From the NCBI RefSeq assembly GCF_026745355.1, contig NC_079202.1, forward strand, positions 43,304,561 through 43,368,560: 64,000 nucleotides of DNA, written 5' to 3'. The stretch comes from Beta vulgaris subsp. vulgaris (lineage: Eukaryota; Streptophyta; Magnoliopsida; Caryophyllales; Amaranthaceae). How positions within the stretch are numbered: the first letter of the stretch is position 1; each line of letters begins with the position of its first letter. The notes under the pieces are model-generated. The model searched no databases. It was not told the DNA's origin and saw nothing but the letters and a program-made list of their open reading frames with translations. This document shows positions 1 through 11,605 of this stretch, in pieces. The translations under genes were made by a program, and so were the position numbers.

Positions 1-430
1 TAAAGTCTGGATCCTCTAAAAAATCATCTTTCTTTTGTTTCCATCATAGGTCTGCCACATCTCTCAAATTATAAACAACATTATTAACCCTAAGGTTTTC
101 AGGATACACTATAGCATCAAAAAGCTATTTAAATTCTCGGATTCAGTTTTCTAAGCCAGTTGGATCTTCTTTCCCATGGTAAGGCGGAGGTCTAACTGTT
201 GTTACCCTCTTACAGACATCACAAAAACTTTTCACTCTACTTGATTTCTTGATTATCTATCACCTGAATGACATTTTCAGCTATCTTTGCTAGCCTACTA
301 ACCATAGAACTTATATTCCTCCTCCTTCTTTCTGCCATCCTGCTAGATATAAAGGTGTTTATTTGAGAATAAATTTCAACTAACATTAATAGAATAGTTG
401 TGTAACTACCAAATAATTCAATAAGCATGT
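1..430 (-). pseudogene. Ty3/gypsy gag fragment, decayed
   Basis: Read on the minus strand from about 195 down to 1, the sequence gives a gypsy-type capsid (Retrotrans_gag) pattern: a PPPYHGKEDP segment, then a helix with the family's FDA and YPENLRVN-like motifs, then an ADL-stop-W motif where the family has ADLWW. At least three codons are stops, two of them at positions where the family has tryptophan. A 63-codon open stretch at 237-428, rich in arginine in its middle, probably covers the gag N-terminus. The protein would form the particle that packages element RNA. Gag lies downstream of the 5' LTR and primer-binding site at 1240-2998, as expected for a minus-strand element. Pol would lie left of the window. 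Dead copy. Confidence 0.7.
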
Positions 431-1239
431 AAGTATAACTAGTTCAAAACATAACAATCACATACTTCATATATCATGGCAAATATTATGCCTTATACAT
501 AACAACTACTAAAATATTTGAGTGTATCAAAATATTCTGAAGATAGTTAGGCCGCTTCATGACCAAAACAAAACTATATATGTCTAGGTTACTGAAGAAT
601 TCAAACTCTAATACGTCAATGGCCATATAATCAGACTGGCCTGAGTATTTTCGAGAGGTAAAGAAAATACACATAGCTACTATTTGCTCGCCAATGCAGC
701 ATGACTTCTTGCTTATCCCATACATAGGGAATAACATAAATTTTTTCCTCAACTTCCAACAACAATCATATAAAAGCAAAAAGAATTGAAATATTACAAG
801 TACATCATCATAAAACTAATACTAATATATGATAACTAATTATATATATAGTTTAAGATTTGTACTAGATGCACCACTATGGCTTAAAATATTTATTTCA
901 AAAATTTTAAAGTGTACTTGATTTCAAGATATAGAATAGCCAAGGTGATTATAGCTCCCAGGTAAGGAAGTTACCCACAGCGTCGGGGAGAGCCTTCCTA
1001 ATCCTAGACAGAGCTTGTCACCCCAACATATCTACACCCTTCATCTTTCAAATAAAGAAAAAAATATAAATATATATACCTTTTTGTGGTACTAGCAAGA
1101 TGCATCTATAAAATCGTCAAAAAGAAAACAATTAACTTAACAAAAACATTTAGAATGCAAATGCGAAACCTATATCCCATCTTATGTCTACCCATCAATT
1201 TTAATATTCAACTTTTATCTTTTCAAGACCTGAAAAACT
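431..1239 (-). other. Gypsy 5' leader, no gene
   Basis: This lies between the primer-binding site and gag of the minus-strand gypsy element. Only one short open stretch (486-779, minus) is present and it has no recognisable motif. The part next to the LTR resembles the same position of the second gypsy-type element (about 23200-23314), including a shared stretch around a TTTCGCATT motif. This supports the two elements being relatives. Confidence 0.45.
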
Positions 1240-1248
1240 GATACCACT
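1240..1248 (-). other. Primer-binding site of gypsy element
   Basis: The minus strand reads TGGTATCAG three bases after the LTR end (CA at 1252-1253 on that strand). This matches the start of the plant LTR-element primer site complementary to initiator tRNA-Met. It fixes the element's orientation as minus. Confidence 0.75.
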
Positions 1249-1251
1249 TTG

Positions 1252-2998
1252 TAAACCCCCAAATTACTCACTTTTAAATAAATAATTTATAAATAATATT
1301 TGAGTAATTTAGGAGTATTACCGCCACGTGACTAACAGCTTTCGGCAACCAACTACTAACTAACAAAATAACTTGCAACGGAAGACTTTAACCAAAAATA
1401 ATAATACTTCTTTATTAATAAAAGTAAATATTGTCTCAAAACTCAATATAAATATAAACCCCAATCTAGGTGAAGATCCCCTTCCTAGTATGCTCCCATG
1501 CAAATCCAAAATTCACCTGCAAAACTGCTTACCAAAAAGGTAAACAGGGCAAAGCCAAATAGGAAAAAGGAAATACACTCAGTATAAACTGAGTATGAAA
1601 TGTACTAGATAAGTAACACATTTGTTAGTTCATAACAATTTTTCATTTCGAAAACTCCATCACCAATAATTCAAGAATAACTCTGTAAAAATAAACTATT
1701 TTCAAACACTTAATAATAATTCAAGAATAACATTTTAAGAAAAAAAACTCTTTCCAAACTTGAATAATAATTCAAGAATAACCTTTTAAGAACAAACTCT
1801 TTCCAAACACTTGAATAATAATTCAAGAATAACCTTTTAAGAACAAACTCTTTCCAAACAACTTGGATTAAAAATAATCATGAAAACAATTCCTCTTCTT
1901 ATCTCCCCTTCTATTTTGCTAAGTGTGCACACCCCCCAAGCTAGTCATCCCATCACGGAGCTATATCAAGGGGTAACTATAATTGCCAACAAGTGGACTT
2001 TGAATCTCTTGATATTAATCAAGCGGAAATAGTAATAATATGACTTGTAAGTCATGAATAAACCTCCATTCCTCATAAACAACTTTTTGAACATTCAAAG
2101 TTCATAAAAACCAATCAACCTTTCCTTGTAAAAATAATTTAATTTTCCAAAAAGGATAACAAAACTTCTATATAAAAATGATTGATAAAATCATTAATTC
2201 CTTCTTTTCACTTCCAAGAGTGAATAATAAAATATTACAATCATTTCAAACCAAATTTCTAAATCAATCCAACCATTAAATCAATAAACCACTTTATCAC
2301 ATAAAACCATATTTCAAAAGATCTAGCTACATAACGTACCTTGATCTTGCACAAAAAGTATAACAATATCTTCACTTATTCTTATACTTGAGCTTTCTCA
2401 TAACCAACCAATAAGCAATTTACCACATGAACTCAATCATGAATCTAAACATGAGCATTATATTTTGAGTAAGAAATATGAAAATATTTTTCTTAAACCA
2501 AAGAAAATTGAAACTTGAATAAGAAATATAAAACTAGAATAGATAGGAAGAGAAAGAAGAACTTTGAAGTAAGAGAGTATGAATTCTTCAAAGTTTTTGT
2601 GTGAAAAAGATGGCTTAAGGTATGAGGTATTTATAGGAGTAGAATATGTAGTACTTAATTTCAAAAATTAAATAGTTTGTAAGCTTCACCATAAATTAGG
2701 AGATTAAACCAAGATTTGTAACCTCCATCATAAATTTGGAAGTTATAGAAAAACAAAACTCCCTTCAATCACCATAAACCCCGTAGGAATATATGGCCCC
2801 TAGAATTTTTTTTTTTTTTTTTGGTTTTTTGAATTTTTTTGACTAGGATTTAATACCAAAAGCTTAAAAAATCCAATTTTGGCGCCATATTCCCGCCAAA
2901 ATAATTTAAAACCAATAAAAATACTAAGATACCCTTTGCTTAAAATATAAATAAATATTTAACTATTTAAATAAATATTAAAAATATGGGGTATTACA
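1252..2998 (-). mobile_element. Gypsy LTR, 5' LTR of minus-strand element
   Basis: The plus strand starts TGTAAACCCCC and ends GGGGTATTACA, which are inverted TG...CA LTR ends. A primer-binding site abuts the low end, so on the minus strand this is the 5' LTR. It is closely similar over its whole length to the solo LTR at 9788-11556. Inside are 3-4 tandem copies of a roughly 57-bp unit at about 1690-1865 and a TATA box near 2630. The right flank (GATGC, 2999-3003) should be the target duplication. Its partner is outside the window. It is inserted in a copia reverse-transcriptase sequence. Confidence 0.85.
2628..2636 (-). promoter_or_regulatory. LTR TATA box
   Basis: The minus strand reads CTATAAATA inside the LTR, followed by pyrimidine-rich leader sequence. 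The same box stands at the matching place in the solo LTR (11180-11188) and, diverged, in the other gypsy LTR (19023-19030). It probably drives element RNA. Confidence 0.6.
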
Positions 2999-3330
2999 GA
3001 TGCCACGACACCAAGATTCCTTATAAGTCTATCTGCATGCAAAGGACTACAAATGCGCCTTATGGATGTCGTGGCAGCATATCTCTATGGGTCACTTGAC
3101 ACTGATATCCATATGAGAGTCCTAGAAGGACTTGAACTACCTGAATCCTTGAGCTCAAAATCTCAGAAGCTACATTCCATAAAATTGAAAAAATCACTTT
3201 ACGGTTTAAAACAATCTGGAAGGATGTGGTATAACCGTCTTAGTGAATACCTCATAAATCGAGGCTACAAGAACGACCAAATTTGTCCATGTGTCTTCAT
3301 CAAATGTTGTAGTGTAGAGAGATTTTAAGC
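2999..3330 (+). pseudogene. Ty1/copia reverse transcriptase fragment
   Basis: The open frame from 2999 reads into the copia RT pattern: an RFLISLSACKGLQM segment, MDVVAAYLYGSLD (family MDVVTAYLYGSLD), then SLYGLKQSGRMWYNRLSEYL (family motif SLYGLKQSGRMWYNRL). It stops after about 108 codons with an unrelated tail. This is the fingers/palm part of RT upstream of the YVDD motif, which is absent. The left side is cut by the gypsy LTR, whose insertion point is base 2999. The rest of the copia element should lie left of the window beyond the gypsy element. Not functional. Confidence 0.85.
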
Positions 3331-3723
3331 AAGATTAGAGAGTAAGCTCTTGTTGTTGTGTTATTCATTTTCTCCCGCGAAGTGCGGTATATCTAGTGCC
3401 GGGTGAATAATTCACCCGGTGATACATCATATCACTGCATAATTGCAGTGTAGTGTCTAATCATGGGCGGCGCCGTTATATCCGTTCACTGTTTACATAG
3501 AATATTACAACAACAATGAGATTTATGTTCTATTTTTTGGTAGACTTAACTAGGTTGTTTATTGAATTCGCGTCACTCAACGTTACGTGTTATCCTGTGT
3601 TTGATCCCTTTTGGTTACAACCTTAAAACGTGTTGAACCGTAATCTAAAATTTGGGATTGCAATTAACCCAACGAGTCTTAGAGCATTATTTGTACGTTA
3701 TTTTTTTTTACGAATTTTGATCA
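3331..3723. other. Non-coding, with two adjacent hairpins
   Basis: No gene seen. Two inverted repeats stand 13 bases apart: 3399-3419, a 10-bp perfect stem around a single base (CCGGGTGAAT arms), and 3433-3450, a 7-bp stem (CACTGCA arms) with a TAAT loop. The region may be copia LTR or 3' UTR sequence following the RT fragment, but I found no second LTR to prove it. Confidence 0.4.
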
Positions 3724-4113
3724 GTAAAAACTTTTGGGGTTTTTCTACATAGTACCCTTGTGTTTTACGAAATTCTATGTTGTGCCCGACGTTTTTAAAA
3801 TTTCCACGTTGTACCCCTAAGATTTCTTAACGTTACCCACAATACCCTTATACACGATATCAAACAATAGATTTTGGGAATTTCTTACCTTGTGGGGATA
3901 GATTAGGATGTTTTAGCCTTGTTAGTTGACTGAGGTTTGGGATATGACCTGATAAATTGAAAACTAAGTGAGGTTTGGAGTAGGATTTTCTATTAGTAAG
4001 GGTATTTTGTGTGACGTTTAGAAAGTTTAGGGGTACAATGTGGAGAGTTCAAAAAGGCTGGGTACAACGTAGAATTTCGAAAAACACAGAGGCACTACGT
4101 AGAAAATCCCAAA
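3724..4113. mobile_element. MULE-like MITE with long inverted repeats
   Basis: The left end (3729-3850) and the reverse complement of the right end (3995-4116) match over about 120 bp. Shared landmarks are TTTTTCTACATAGTACC, AAATTCTA.GTTGT.CCC and CCAC.TTGTACCCCTAA. There is no coding sequence. The flanks TTTTGATCA (3715-3723) and TTTTGATAT (4114-4122) match at 7 of 9 bases, which would suit a 9-bp MULE duplication but is not conclusive. Confidence 0.6.
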
Positions 4114-4346
4114 CTTTTGATATCTATTAGTTCGTTACAAGTGATAGAAAAGAATCCACTAAATGTCTCATGGACAAGCATCGCTAGGTTGTTAGGCCAA
4201 TAATAACTAAAAACTTGGCCTGACACATAAGATCAAGCGAAGTGCAGATGTCATACCATAATTCATCTATTTAATTTACCAACATGAACAATTAATTGAA
4301 GTCCAACACGTGTGGGAAGAGATATACAATACTTTTCTTAATTGAA
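4114..4346. other. Non-coding, nothing recognised
   Basis: AT-rich sequence between the MULE-like MITE and a Helitron end. No ORF, repeat or motif stands out. Confidence 0.3.
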
Positions 4347-4861
4347 CTAGTTTTAAGACCCGTGCATAATGCACGGGAGTATTTATTGCTTTATTACATA
4401 TTTAAAGGAAGTCACATAATAACATTGATTTAACTTCCTGTATTACACTAATATTGGCACTCAGCCATACACCTCCTTCCAACAGTCCCAATCATCCCTT
4501 CTCTCCATCTCTCTCTATCTCTCTCTTTCTTGTCGTCATGCACCATCACTTCTCACCACCTCATGGCACTCAATGGCCTCCGATTATGTATAATATTATA
4601 ATATTTTGATTTTTATAGTAATTTACGAAAAGATTTCTTGCTTGTCAATTATTCATTTACAACACAAATAATTTACGATTTCGAGTCATTTTACCCTATA
4701 TTTTGTGTCACCCAGGTTATTACTTCTCCTGTTATTCATATGAAAGTAATTCATATTCCAAAGCAATGAGTGTATAGAAAAAGAAAACATATTGGAAATT
4801 ACTTCCTTTGATATACCAGCTATTTAGTCTCTTAGTTTTCATGGATAAAGAAAGTACTTTG

Positions 4862-4888
4862 ATATATATATATATAATAATATAATAT

Positions 4889-4938
<50 letters not shown>
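4862..4938. repeat. TA microsatellite
   Basis: About 77 bases of almost pure TA dinucleotides, broken by a few AA/TT steps. Confidence 0.95.
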
Positions 4939-4941
<3 letters not shown>

Positions 4942-5026
4942 GTTCCTTTGATGCTAAAAAAGAAATTTTAGAAGTTCTTGCTAATTCTTTTTTCTAATTT
5001 CATGTAGTTCTTGCTTGCTTATACTC

Positions 5027-5145
5027 AGACCTGTTCTCCTCAACTTATTTTTAGTTCAGTTCAGCTCTGGACGATAATACTTTTACTCTCACATATCACT
5101 ATTCAGTTCAGTTCACTTCAGCTGTTTTATGCCGAAGAGAACATG
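5027..5145. mobile_element. Harbinger/Tourist-type MITE, short diverged copy
   Basis: The left end AGACCTGTTCTCCTC and right end CGAAGAGAACATG are the inverted ends of the TTCAGTTCAG family seen at 31540, 35422, 36334 and 39691. The inner part has the family's CTTTTACTCTCACATA stretch. The TWA target duplication is no longer visible, so this is an older copy. Confidence 0.7.
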
Positions 5146-6131
5146 CATCAATTCTCCACTTTATTTTTACCAATGATGCAACTCCTTCGATTAAATAAAT
5201 CCTATAACAAATAAACCCACTACCCACAACCTATCACACGTGAACATGGAGATGTAAATAAACAGACGAAGGATTTAATATTAAGTGTAAGATTTGTGGT
5301 GGAACCTAGTTTAGAAGTTGTTTGCCTCTTATAAAATTATTTCAGGCGTTAAAAAGACAATGATTTTGATAATCCGAAATTAAGGTTGATTGGGGATTAA
5401 AGAGATTCCCAAAATTTAAGTTGACTGAGAATTTAAAATCCTTAACATAAATTACGTTTTCCATATCAATCAAATAAATCAAAAAGGCAAAGATTTAGTA
5501 TTGATTATATACATAGAGATTTGATGACAGTAATTGCCTAATTTAAACCTAAAATCACTCAAATTAACCATAATCTTGGTTGATTTGCTCAAATCTCTCC
5601 CATTCGAATTTCATTGTGCCACCTATTTATTCCTTAAGAGCAAAAAATTGGTGTTTAATTGACACATAGGATTTTTATGACCTTGTCTACGTTCACCTAA
5701 GCAAATTTTTCAACCTTTATATAATATAAAAATGTCTACATTTTCGTGTAAAGCATCATATTAAGATAATTTACTTAAGGTGGAACTTAACAATTTTTTT
5801 TCTGTTATTGTTCTAACGTCCAACTTTACATGTTTATTCTATAAGCCCTATGTGTTTATATTCTCTCTTAGAAAATGGGAGTTTTGCATTATTCACATAC
5901 AAAGTAAATCTATCTAATTCTTTCATCGTGACCATGATAAATCTATATTTCAATATTATCATTACCTCGCCATTTTATACACACAATGATGGTTATTAAT
6001 GTCAATTACTTAAACAATCGAATAGTTCTAATATATAATGTTCAATTCATTATAAATCAATTCAATCGAAATCAACTCTAATAATTTTGATAAGTCAAAT
6101 CAATTTAGTTAAACCAAATTTATGTGAACAA

Positions 6132-6180
6132 TCTATACTATTATCTAAAATAAAATCCGAAATCCTACGTGTCAAGCTCA
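6132..6180 (+). mobile_element. Helitron-like 5' terminus
   Basis: It begins TCTATACTATTATCTAAAA and is followed by AAATCC...ACGTGTC. This resembles the 5' ends at 26737 and 30689. I could not assign its 3' end. Confidence 0.35.
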
Positions 6181-6763
6181 CAGTAACCGATCACTAAGTC
6201 ATTGACATCTTTAACATGCTTGGCAATTTGAGGATCCATGATTTATGTGTTGATAATAATGGAATTTCAAGAGAGAAAAATAAAGAAAAGGAGAGAGCCG
6301 AAAATTATATTTTGATGTGAATTGAAAAACAATAGAGCTAGACTATATATAAAGAGATGGATATGTAGTTGGGGACAAAATTTTTTGCCATTTGATGTGT
6401 CTTTTGCAATAAATTTAGGAGGTTATTGTTTTTATTGAAATGATGGTGAAGAATTTATATGGGTCAAAGTATTAGAATTGAACTATCAATGCATCATCAA
6501 AACCAATACATTGGACAAAGTAGTTAATAAATTGATAATGACATGAGAGAAAGAGAAATAAGTACATAGAAAAAAGGGCATAAAGATGTAAATCATATTA
6601 CAACTACATACTAAAAATAAATATGAAACAAAATAAATTAAAAACGTTATCGATAATAAAATGTTATATGACAACTACATAGTGACTTTAATTACTACGT
6701 TTTAATCAATTGAAAGATAATCAACCAATACTTTGTTGTTAACGCCACAACATTCCGTATTGT

Positions 6764-7180
6764 TTAATCAAAATCTTCAAAATACTCATCATCAATCTTG
6801 TAAGCTCTTGATGGAATGCATTGTAGATCATATAACATCATGTTCGAAAAATCAAAATACGGACGATAACCATGTATTGTTGTCTTAACGTCTTCAACAT
6901 AAGCCCAAACTTCATTGCGTTTATTAAAATGATATGTAAACATACTGGACATGTTGTGGAAATAAAAATGGCCTCCACGAAAAAGAGTTAAAACCATAGA
7001 TTCAATATCTAAAAAATTCGAATATTCAACTTTAGCGGACAATTTTTTGGATGGATTTTCTGTTTCTATTATGTTTGGAGGAGAACATAATATTGATGTA
7101 GAGATAGGGGAAGAAGTTGACATCAATATGCAAATTGAAAATCCGAAAATGAGTTGGGATGTTTGAAGAGAAAACGACAC
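6764..7180 (-). CDS. Unassigned ORF inside Helitron
   Basis: An intact 138-codon frame starts at an ATG at 7180 and ends at 6764. I do not recognise a family. The N-terminal third is serine- and isoleucine-rich (SSPIST motif). The C-terminal half is more like a folded protein, with aromatic residues (NEVWAYVEDV, HGYRPYFDF) and an acidic end (DDEYFEDFD). There is no clear signal peptide or membrane helix. The intact frame stands out in a region where other frames are short and low-complexity. It lies within the candidate Helitron 4347-7850, so it may be a captured exon of a host gene or a chance frame. Confidence 0.3.
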   Translation of the reverse strand: MSFSLQTSQLIFGFSICILMSTSSPISTSILCSPPNIIETENPSKKLSAKVEYSNFLDIESMVLTLFRGGHFYFHNMSSMFTYHFNKRNEVWAYVEDVKTTIHGYRPYFDFSNMMLYDLQCIPSRAYKIDDEYFEDFD

Positions 7181-7913
7181 TATTTATACAAAAAAATGAT
7201 ACGTTTATTTTGCATATTTACGTTATTTAGGTAATTAGTATCCAAAATTATGGTTGATTGACAATCAGAATAACTATTGATTGATTGATTGGTAACATAA
7301 TTTTGGATAGTATCAATTTAAATTAACTGATTGATTGACAATTACCATTAAGGGAGGCAATAATTAAGATTGATTGATAATTTAAATTACTTCCCGTATT
7401 TAGTTGGTTAGTAAAATTTTCGTAAATACCCTATATGCATGACAATTAAAATTTTCGGCCAACACCAATATTAATTTGAATTTTGAATTATGTAATTGTA
7501 CCCATAATTAACATCAATCACATTAATTTATAAATGGAATGTGCTTGATTTCCGGAAATCTCATATGATACCATGATATTAATTGCCTAATTTAAAAAAT
7601 CAATCAAACACAAATCACGATTTTTTTGCATTTTTCATATAATTTTCGGCCAAAATATTTTGTATTGCCACGTGGACACTCTCATTGAGAGTTTTATTAT
7701 GAGAAACTCCAAGATTTATGTATTTTACCAAAGGCATGACACATCATTAATATTTAAGTTTGAAGTTTATACAAAAGCTTGACACCTCAGCATTTTTAAC
7801 ATAGACATGACACATAAGCAAATCCTTATTGCTTTATAGTATTATATAGATGAGTCATAGAAACAAAATGATTAACAAAAAAAAGTATTGTAGTTTTGCA
7901 ATATGAAAATAAA

Positions 7914-7919
<6 letters not shown>

Positions 7920-7957
<38 letters not shown>

Positions 7958-7974
7958 TATATATATATTATATA

Positions 7975-8004
<30 letters not shown>
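7920..8004. repeat. TA microsatellite
   Basis: About 85 bases of TA repeats directly abutting the inverted-repeat element at 8005. Confidence 0.95.
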
Positions 8005-8005
<1 letters not shown>

Positions 8006-8388
8006 GGGTTGGGTTCCAGTGAGAACCCTCTTATGGTGAGAACCGTGAGAACCACTTAAAATAAGCAAAAACTTACTAAAATGAACAAAAAAAGTACCAA
8101 ATGAGCAGAAACATAAAATGAGTATAAACCTTTAAGTTATCAAAAACGTAAAATGTAGAAAAATATAAAAGAAGAAAAACGTAAAATGAGCATAAAAAAG
8201 TTCAATGAAAAAAAAAGTAAAATGAGCAAAACGTAAAATGAGCAAAAATGTTGATAAATGAGCACAAAATTGTTAAATGAGCAAAACCATAAAAAAGTGA
8301 AATAAAAATTGAGCAAAAATGTTATGAAATGATCAAAATCTTCGTAAACGAGGAAAAATGAGTGTTCTCACCATAAGGGTGTTTCATA
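8005..8388. mobile_element. TA-repeat-associated inverted-repeat element 1
   Basis: The left arm carries CTTATGGTGAGAAC (about 8030) and the right arm carries its reverse complement, GTTCTCACCATAAG (8364-8377). Between them are many irregular copies of AAAATGAGCAAAA-type units. No ORF. The left edge is the TA repeat, which suggests targeting of TA microsatellites, as described for the rice Micron MITE. I do not claim they are the same family. Confidence 0.6.
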
Positions 8389-8724
8389 TACTAACTAATA
8401 TTAATGCTCTTGTGAGAACACATCTCTTATATGAGAACACTTTTTTATGTGAGAACAGTTTTAGCTTTAGAACATATGTAACATTTTTCTAGAGCATATG
8501 CAAACACATTTTATAACAACATACTTAACCCTTTTTTTTTAAGGAAATATACTTACTTTTTAGAACATATGCAACACTTCTTAATAACAACATAATTTTG
8601 TTTAGGGAACATACTTAAAAAAATTTAAGGAAACAAACTTAAATTTATAGAACATACGCAATACTTTTTAGAACAACATATTTATTTTTGAGGATACATA
8701 CTTAAGTTTTTTTTTTAGGAAGTA

Positions 8725-8984
8725 CTCCCTCTGTTTTTTTTTTATCATTCCTACTTTGACTTTGCACGTTTGTCAATGCACGTTTTAAAACTTAAATATC
8801 TTTCATTATATATTAGTAAAAATTATAACGATTGAATTTTAATAAAGTACTAATTGAGACGAATCAAACAAGACCCCACATGACTATGTTTTTTCTTATA
8901 AATTGAGAACATTTGAGAAGATTCTCTCTATGCATGAATAGTGTCAAGATTCTAAGTGAGAAAGATAAAAAAAAACAGAGGGAG
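8725..8984. mobile_element. Stowaway MITE
   Basis: 260 bp with inverted ends CTCCCTCTGTTTTT and AAAAACAGAGGGAG and a TA duplication on both sides (8723-8724, 8985-8986). These are the hallmarks of Tc1/mariner-derived Stowaway MITEs. Inserted into inverted-repeat element 2. Confidence 0.9.
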
Positions 8985-9120
8985 TATATACTTAAAATTT
9001 TAGAGCATATGTTTCATAACATATTTTTCTCCCATGTTCATTTTGTGATTATTTTGTTGATAATAAAAAGGATGTTTTACGTGGTTGTTCTTATGCTCTA
9101 AATATAGTAAAACATATTTT

Positions 9121-9290
9121 CTAAATAGTTGTTCTAGTGGTCTAAATTATTCTTCTAGTGTTCGAAATAACCCTTGTTCTATTCTAAATAGTTCTTATTA
9201 TGTTCCAAATAGTTCTTACCATGTTCTAAATAGTTCTTATTGTGTTCTATGTAGTTCTTGTCATGTTCTAAATAGTCGCACTAGAACTTT
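9121..9290 (+). repeat. Short tandem units, GTTCTAAATAGTTCTT type
   Basis: About seven imperfect copies of a roughly 22-24 bp unit containing TAGTTCTTAT and TGTTCTAAA. They produce a false reading frame with repeated NSSY residues. Confidence 0.7.
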
Positions 9291-9787
9291 GATGTTCCTA
9301 ATTTATAAATTTATTAAAAAATTAAATAGGAATAGTATTGTATCATTTCTTTCTGCATTTTTGGAACTAAAAAAACAAACAAAAATCAACTGAAAATTAC
9401 GAAAAACACACCGAAATTTCTCGAGATTATTTGAAAATTACTTGCTTTCTTCTTTGGAACATGTTTAAAATAATTTAGAACATACTTGAAATAATTTGGG
9501 ACACACCTAAAATATTTTAGAACATACTTGAAGTAATTTAGGACATATGCTTGAAAAATTTAAACATGTATATATCAATATTTGTATATGTGTTGATTAG
9601 GTTCTTACGTAAAAAGATGTATTCATGTTCTAAAAATCATAACATATGTTATATAAGTTATTGTTTTAAAAATCATAGCATGTTCTAAAAAGTGTTGAAT
9701 ATGTTCTAGAAATAAAAATTTAAGTATGTTCTAAAATGTATTGCATATGCTCTAAAAGTTGTTGACGTATATTTAAACATAAATATG

Positions 9788-11556
9788 TGTAACACCCCCA
9801 AATTACTCACTTTTAAATAAATAATTTAATAAATAATATTTGAGTAATTTAGGAGTATTACCGCCACGTGACTAACACACTTTCGGCAACCAACTACTAA
9901 CTAACCAAAATAACTTGCAGCGGAAGACTTTAACCAAAAATAATAATACTTCTTTATTAATAAAAGTAAATATTGTCTCAATACTCAAAATAAATGAAAC
10001 ACTCTAATCTAGGTGAAGATCCCCTTCCTAGTATGCTCCCATGCACATCCAAAATTCACCTGCAAATCTGCTTACCAAAAGGTAAACAGGGCAAAGCCAA
10101 ATAGGTTAAAAGAAATACGCGTCAGTATAAAACTGAGTACGAAATGTACTAGATAAGTAACACATTTGTTAGTTCATAACAATTTTTCGTTTCGAAAACT
10201 CCATTACCAATAATTCAAGAATAACTCTTTAAGAATAAACTATTTTCAAACACTTAATAATAATTCAAGAATAATATTTTAAGAACAAACTCTTTCCAAA
10301 CACTTGAATAATAATTCAAGAACAACCTTTTAAGAACAAACTCTTTCCAAACACTTGAATAATAATTCAAGAATAAACTTTTAAGAATAAACTCTTTCCA
10401 AACAACTTGGATTAAAAATAATCCTGAAAACAATTCATCTTCTTATCTCCCCTTCTATTTTGCTAAGTGTGCACACCCCCAAGCTAGTCATCCCATCACG
10501 GAGCTATATCAAGGGGTAACTATAATTGCCAACAAGTGGACTTTGAATCTCTTGATATTAATCAAGCGGAAATAATAATAATATGACTTGTAAGTCATGA
10601 ATAAACCTCCTTTCCTCATAAACAACTTTTTGAACATTCAAAGTTCATAAAAACCAATCAACCTTTCCTTGTAAAAATAATTTAATTTTCCAAAAAGGAT
10701 AACAAGACTTCTATATAAAATGATTGATAATATCATTCCTTCTTTTCACTTTCAAGAGTGAATAATAAAACATTGTAACCATTTTAAACCAAATTTCTAA
10801 ACCAATCCAACCAATAAAATCAATAAACAACTTTATCATATAAACCACATTTTAAAAGATCTAGCTACATAACGTACCTTGATCTTGCACAAACTAATAC
10901 TAGTATCTTCACTTATTCTTATACTTGAGCTTTCTCATATCCAACCAACAAGCAATCTACCACCTGAACTTAATCATGAATTTAAACATGAATGATCTAT
11001 CATGAGCATAATATTTTTGAGTAAGAAATATGAAAATATTTTTCTTAAACAAAAGAAAATTGAAACTTGAATAAGAAATATAAAACTAGAATACATAGGA
11101 AGAGAAAGAAGAACTTTGAAGTAAGAAATTATAGATTCTTCAAAGTTTTTGTGTGGAAAAGATGGCTAAAGGTGTGGGGTATTTATAGGAGTAGAATAGA
11201 TATACTTATTTTCAAAATTAAAGAGTTTGTAACCTTCACCATAAATTAGGAGATTAAAGCAAGATTTGTAACCTTCATCATAAATTTGGAAAACAAAACT
11301 CCCCCATTTACTTCACAATCCCGTCAAAAATAATGGCCTAAAAATTTTTTTTTTTTTTTGGTTTTTTTAATAATTTTGACTGGGATTTTGAACCAAAAGT
11401 TTAACAAATCCAATTTTGGCGCCATATTCCCGCCAAAATAATTTAAAACCAATAAATATACTAAAATATCCTTTGCTTAAAATATTTATTTTAGAAAATA
11501 AATATAAAATACATATTTATTTATTTAAATAAATACTAAAAATACGGGGTATTACA
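9788..11556 (-). mobile_element. Solo gypsy LTR with 5-bp TSD
   Basis: It starts TGTAACACCCCC, ends GGGGTATTACA, and is flanked by ATATG at 9783-9787 and 11557-11561, a perfect 5-bp target duplication. It is 1,769 bp long and close to the LTR at 1252-2998, including the tandem units (about 10255-10395) and TATA box. No internal region is present, so it arose by recombination between the two LTRs of a complete element. Confidence 0.95.
11180..11188 (-). promoter_or_regulatory. LTR TATA box
   Basis: The minus strand reads CTATAAATA at the same relative position as in the LTR at 1252-2998. It may still start transcription from this solo LTR toward lower coordinates. Confidence 0.5.
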
Positions 11557-11605
11557 ATATGTTTTCACATATGATATATGTTCTCACATAAGGATCAATT
11601 CTCAC

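Larger units (their letters stand above)
4347..7850 (-). mobile_element. Non-autonomous Helitron (candidate)
   Basis: On the minus strand the element starts TCTATATAATACTATAAAGC (7850 downwards) and ends with an 8-bp GC-rich hairpin (CCCGTGCA/TGCACGGG arms, about 4357-4375), then eight to nine bases and CTAG followed by T. These are the Helitron 5' TC and 3' hairpin-CTRR ends. It carries no Rep/helicase. Inside are a TA repeat, a Harbinger MITE (5027-5145), a second Helitron-like 5' end at 6132 on the plus strand, and an unassigned 138-codon ORF. The internal plus-strand end means this may be two overlapping elements. Confidence 0.55.

Noticed and set aside
7826..8068. Frame with repeated YIYI
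   Set aside because: Translation of a TA microsatellite.
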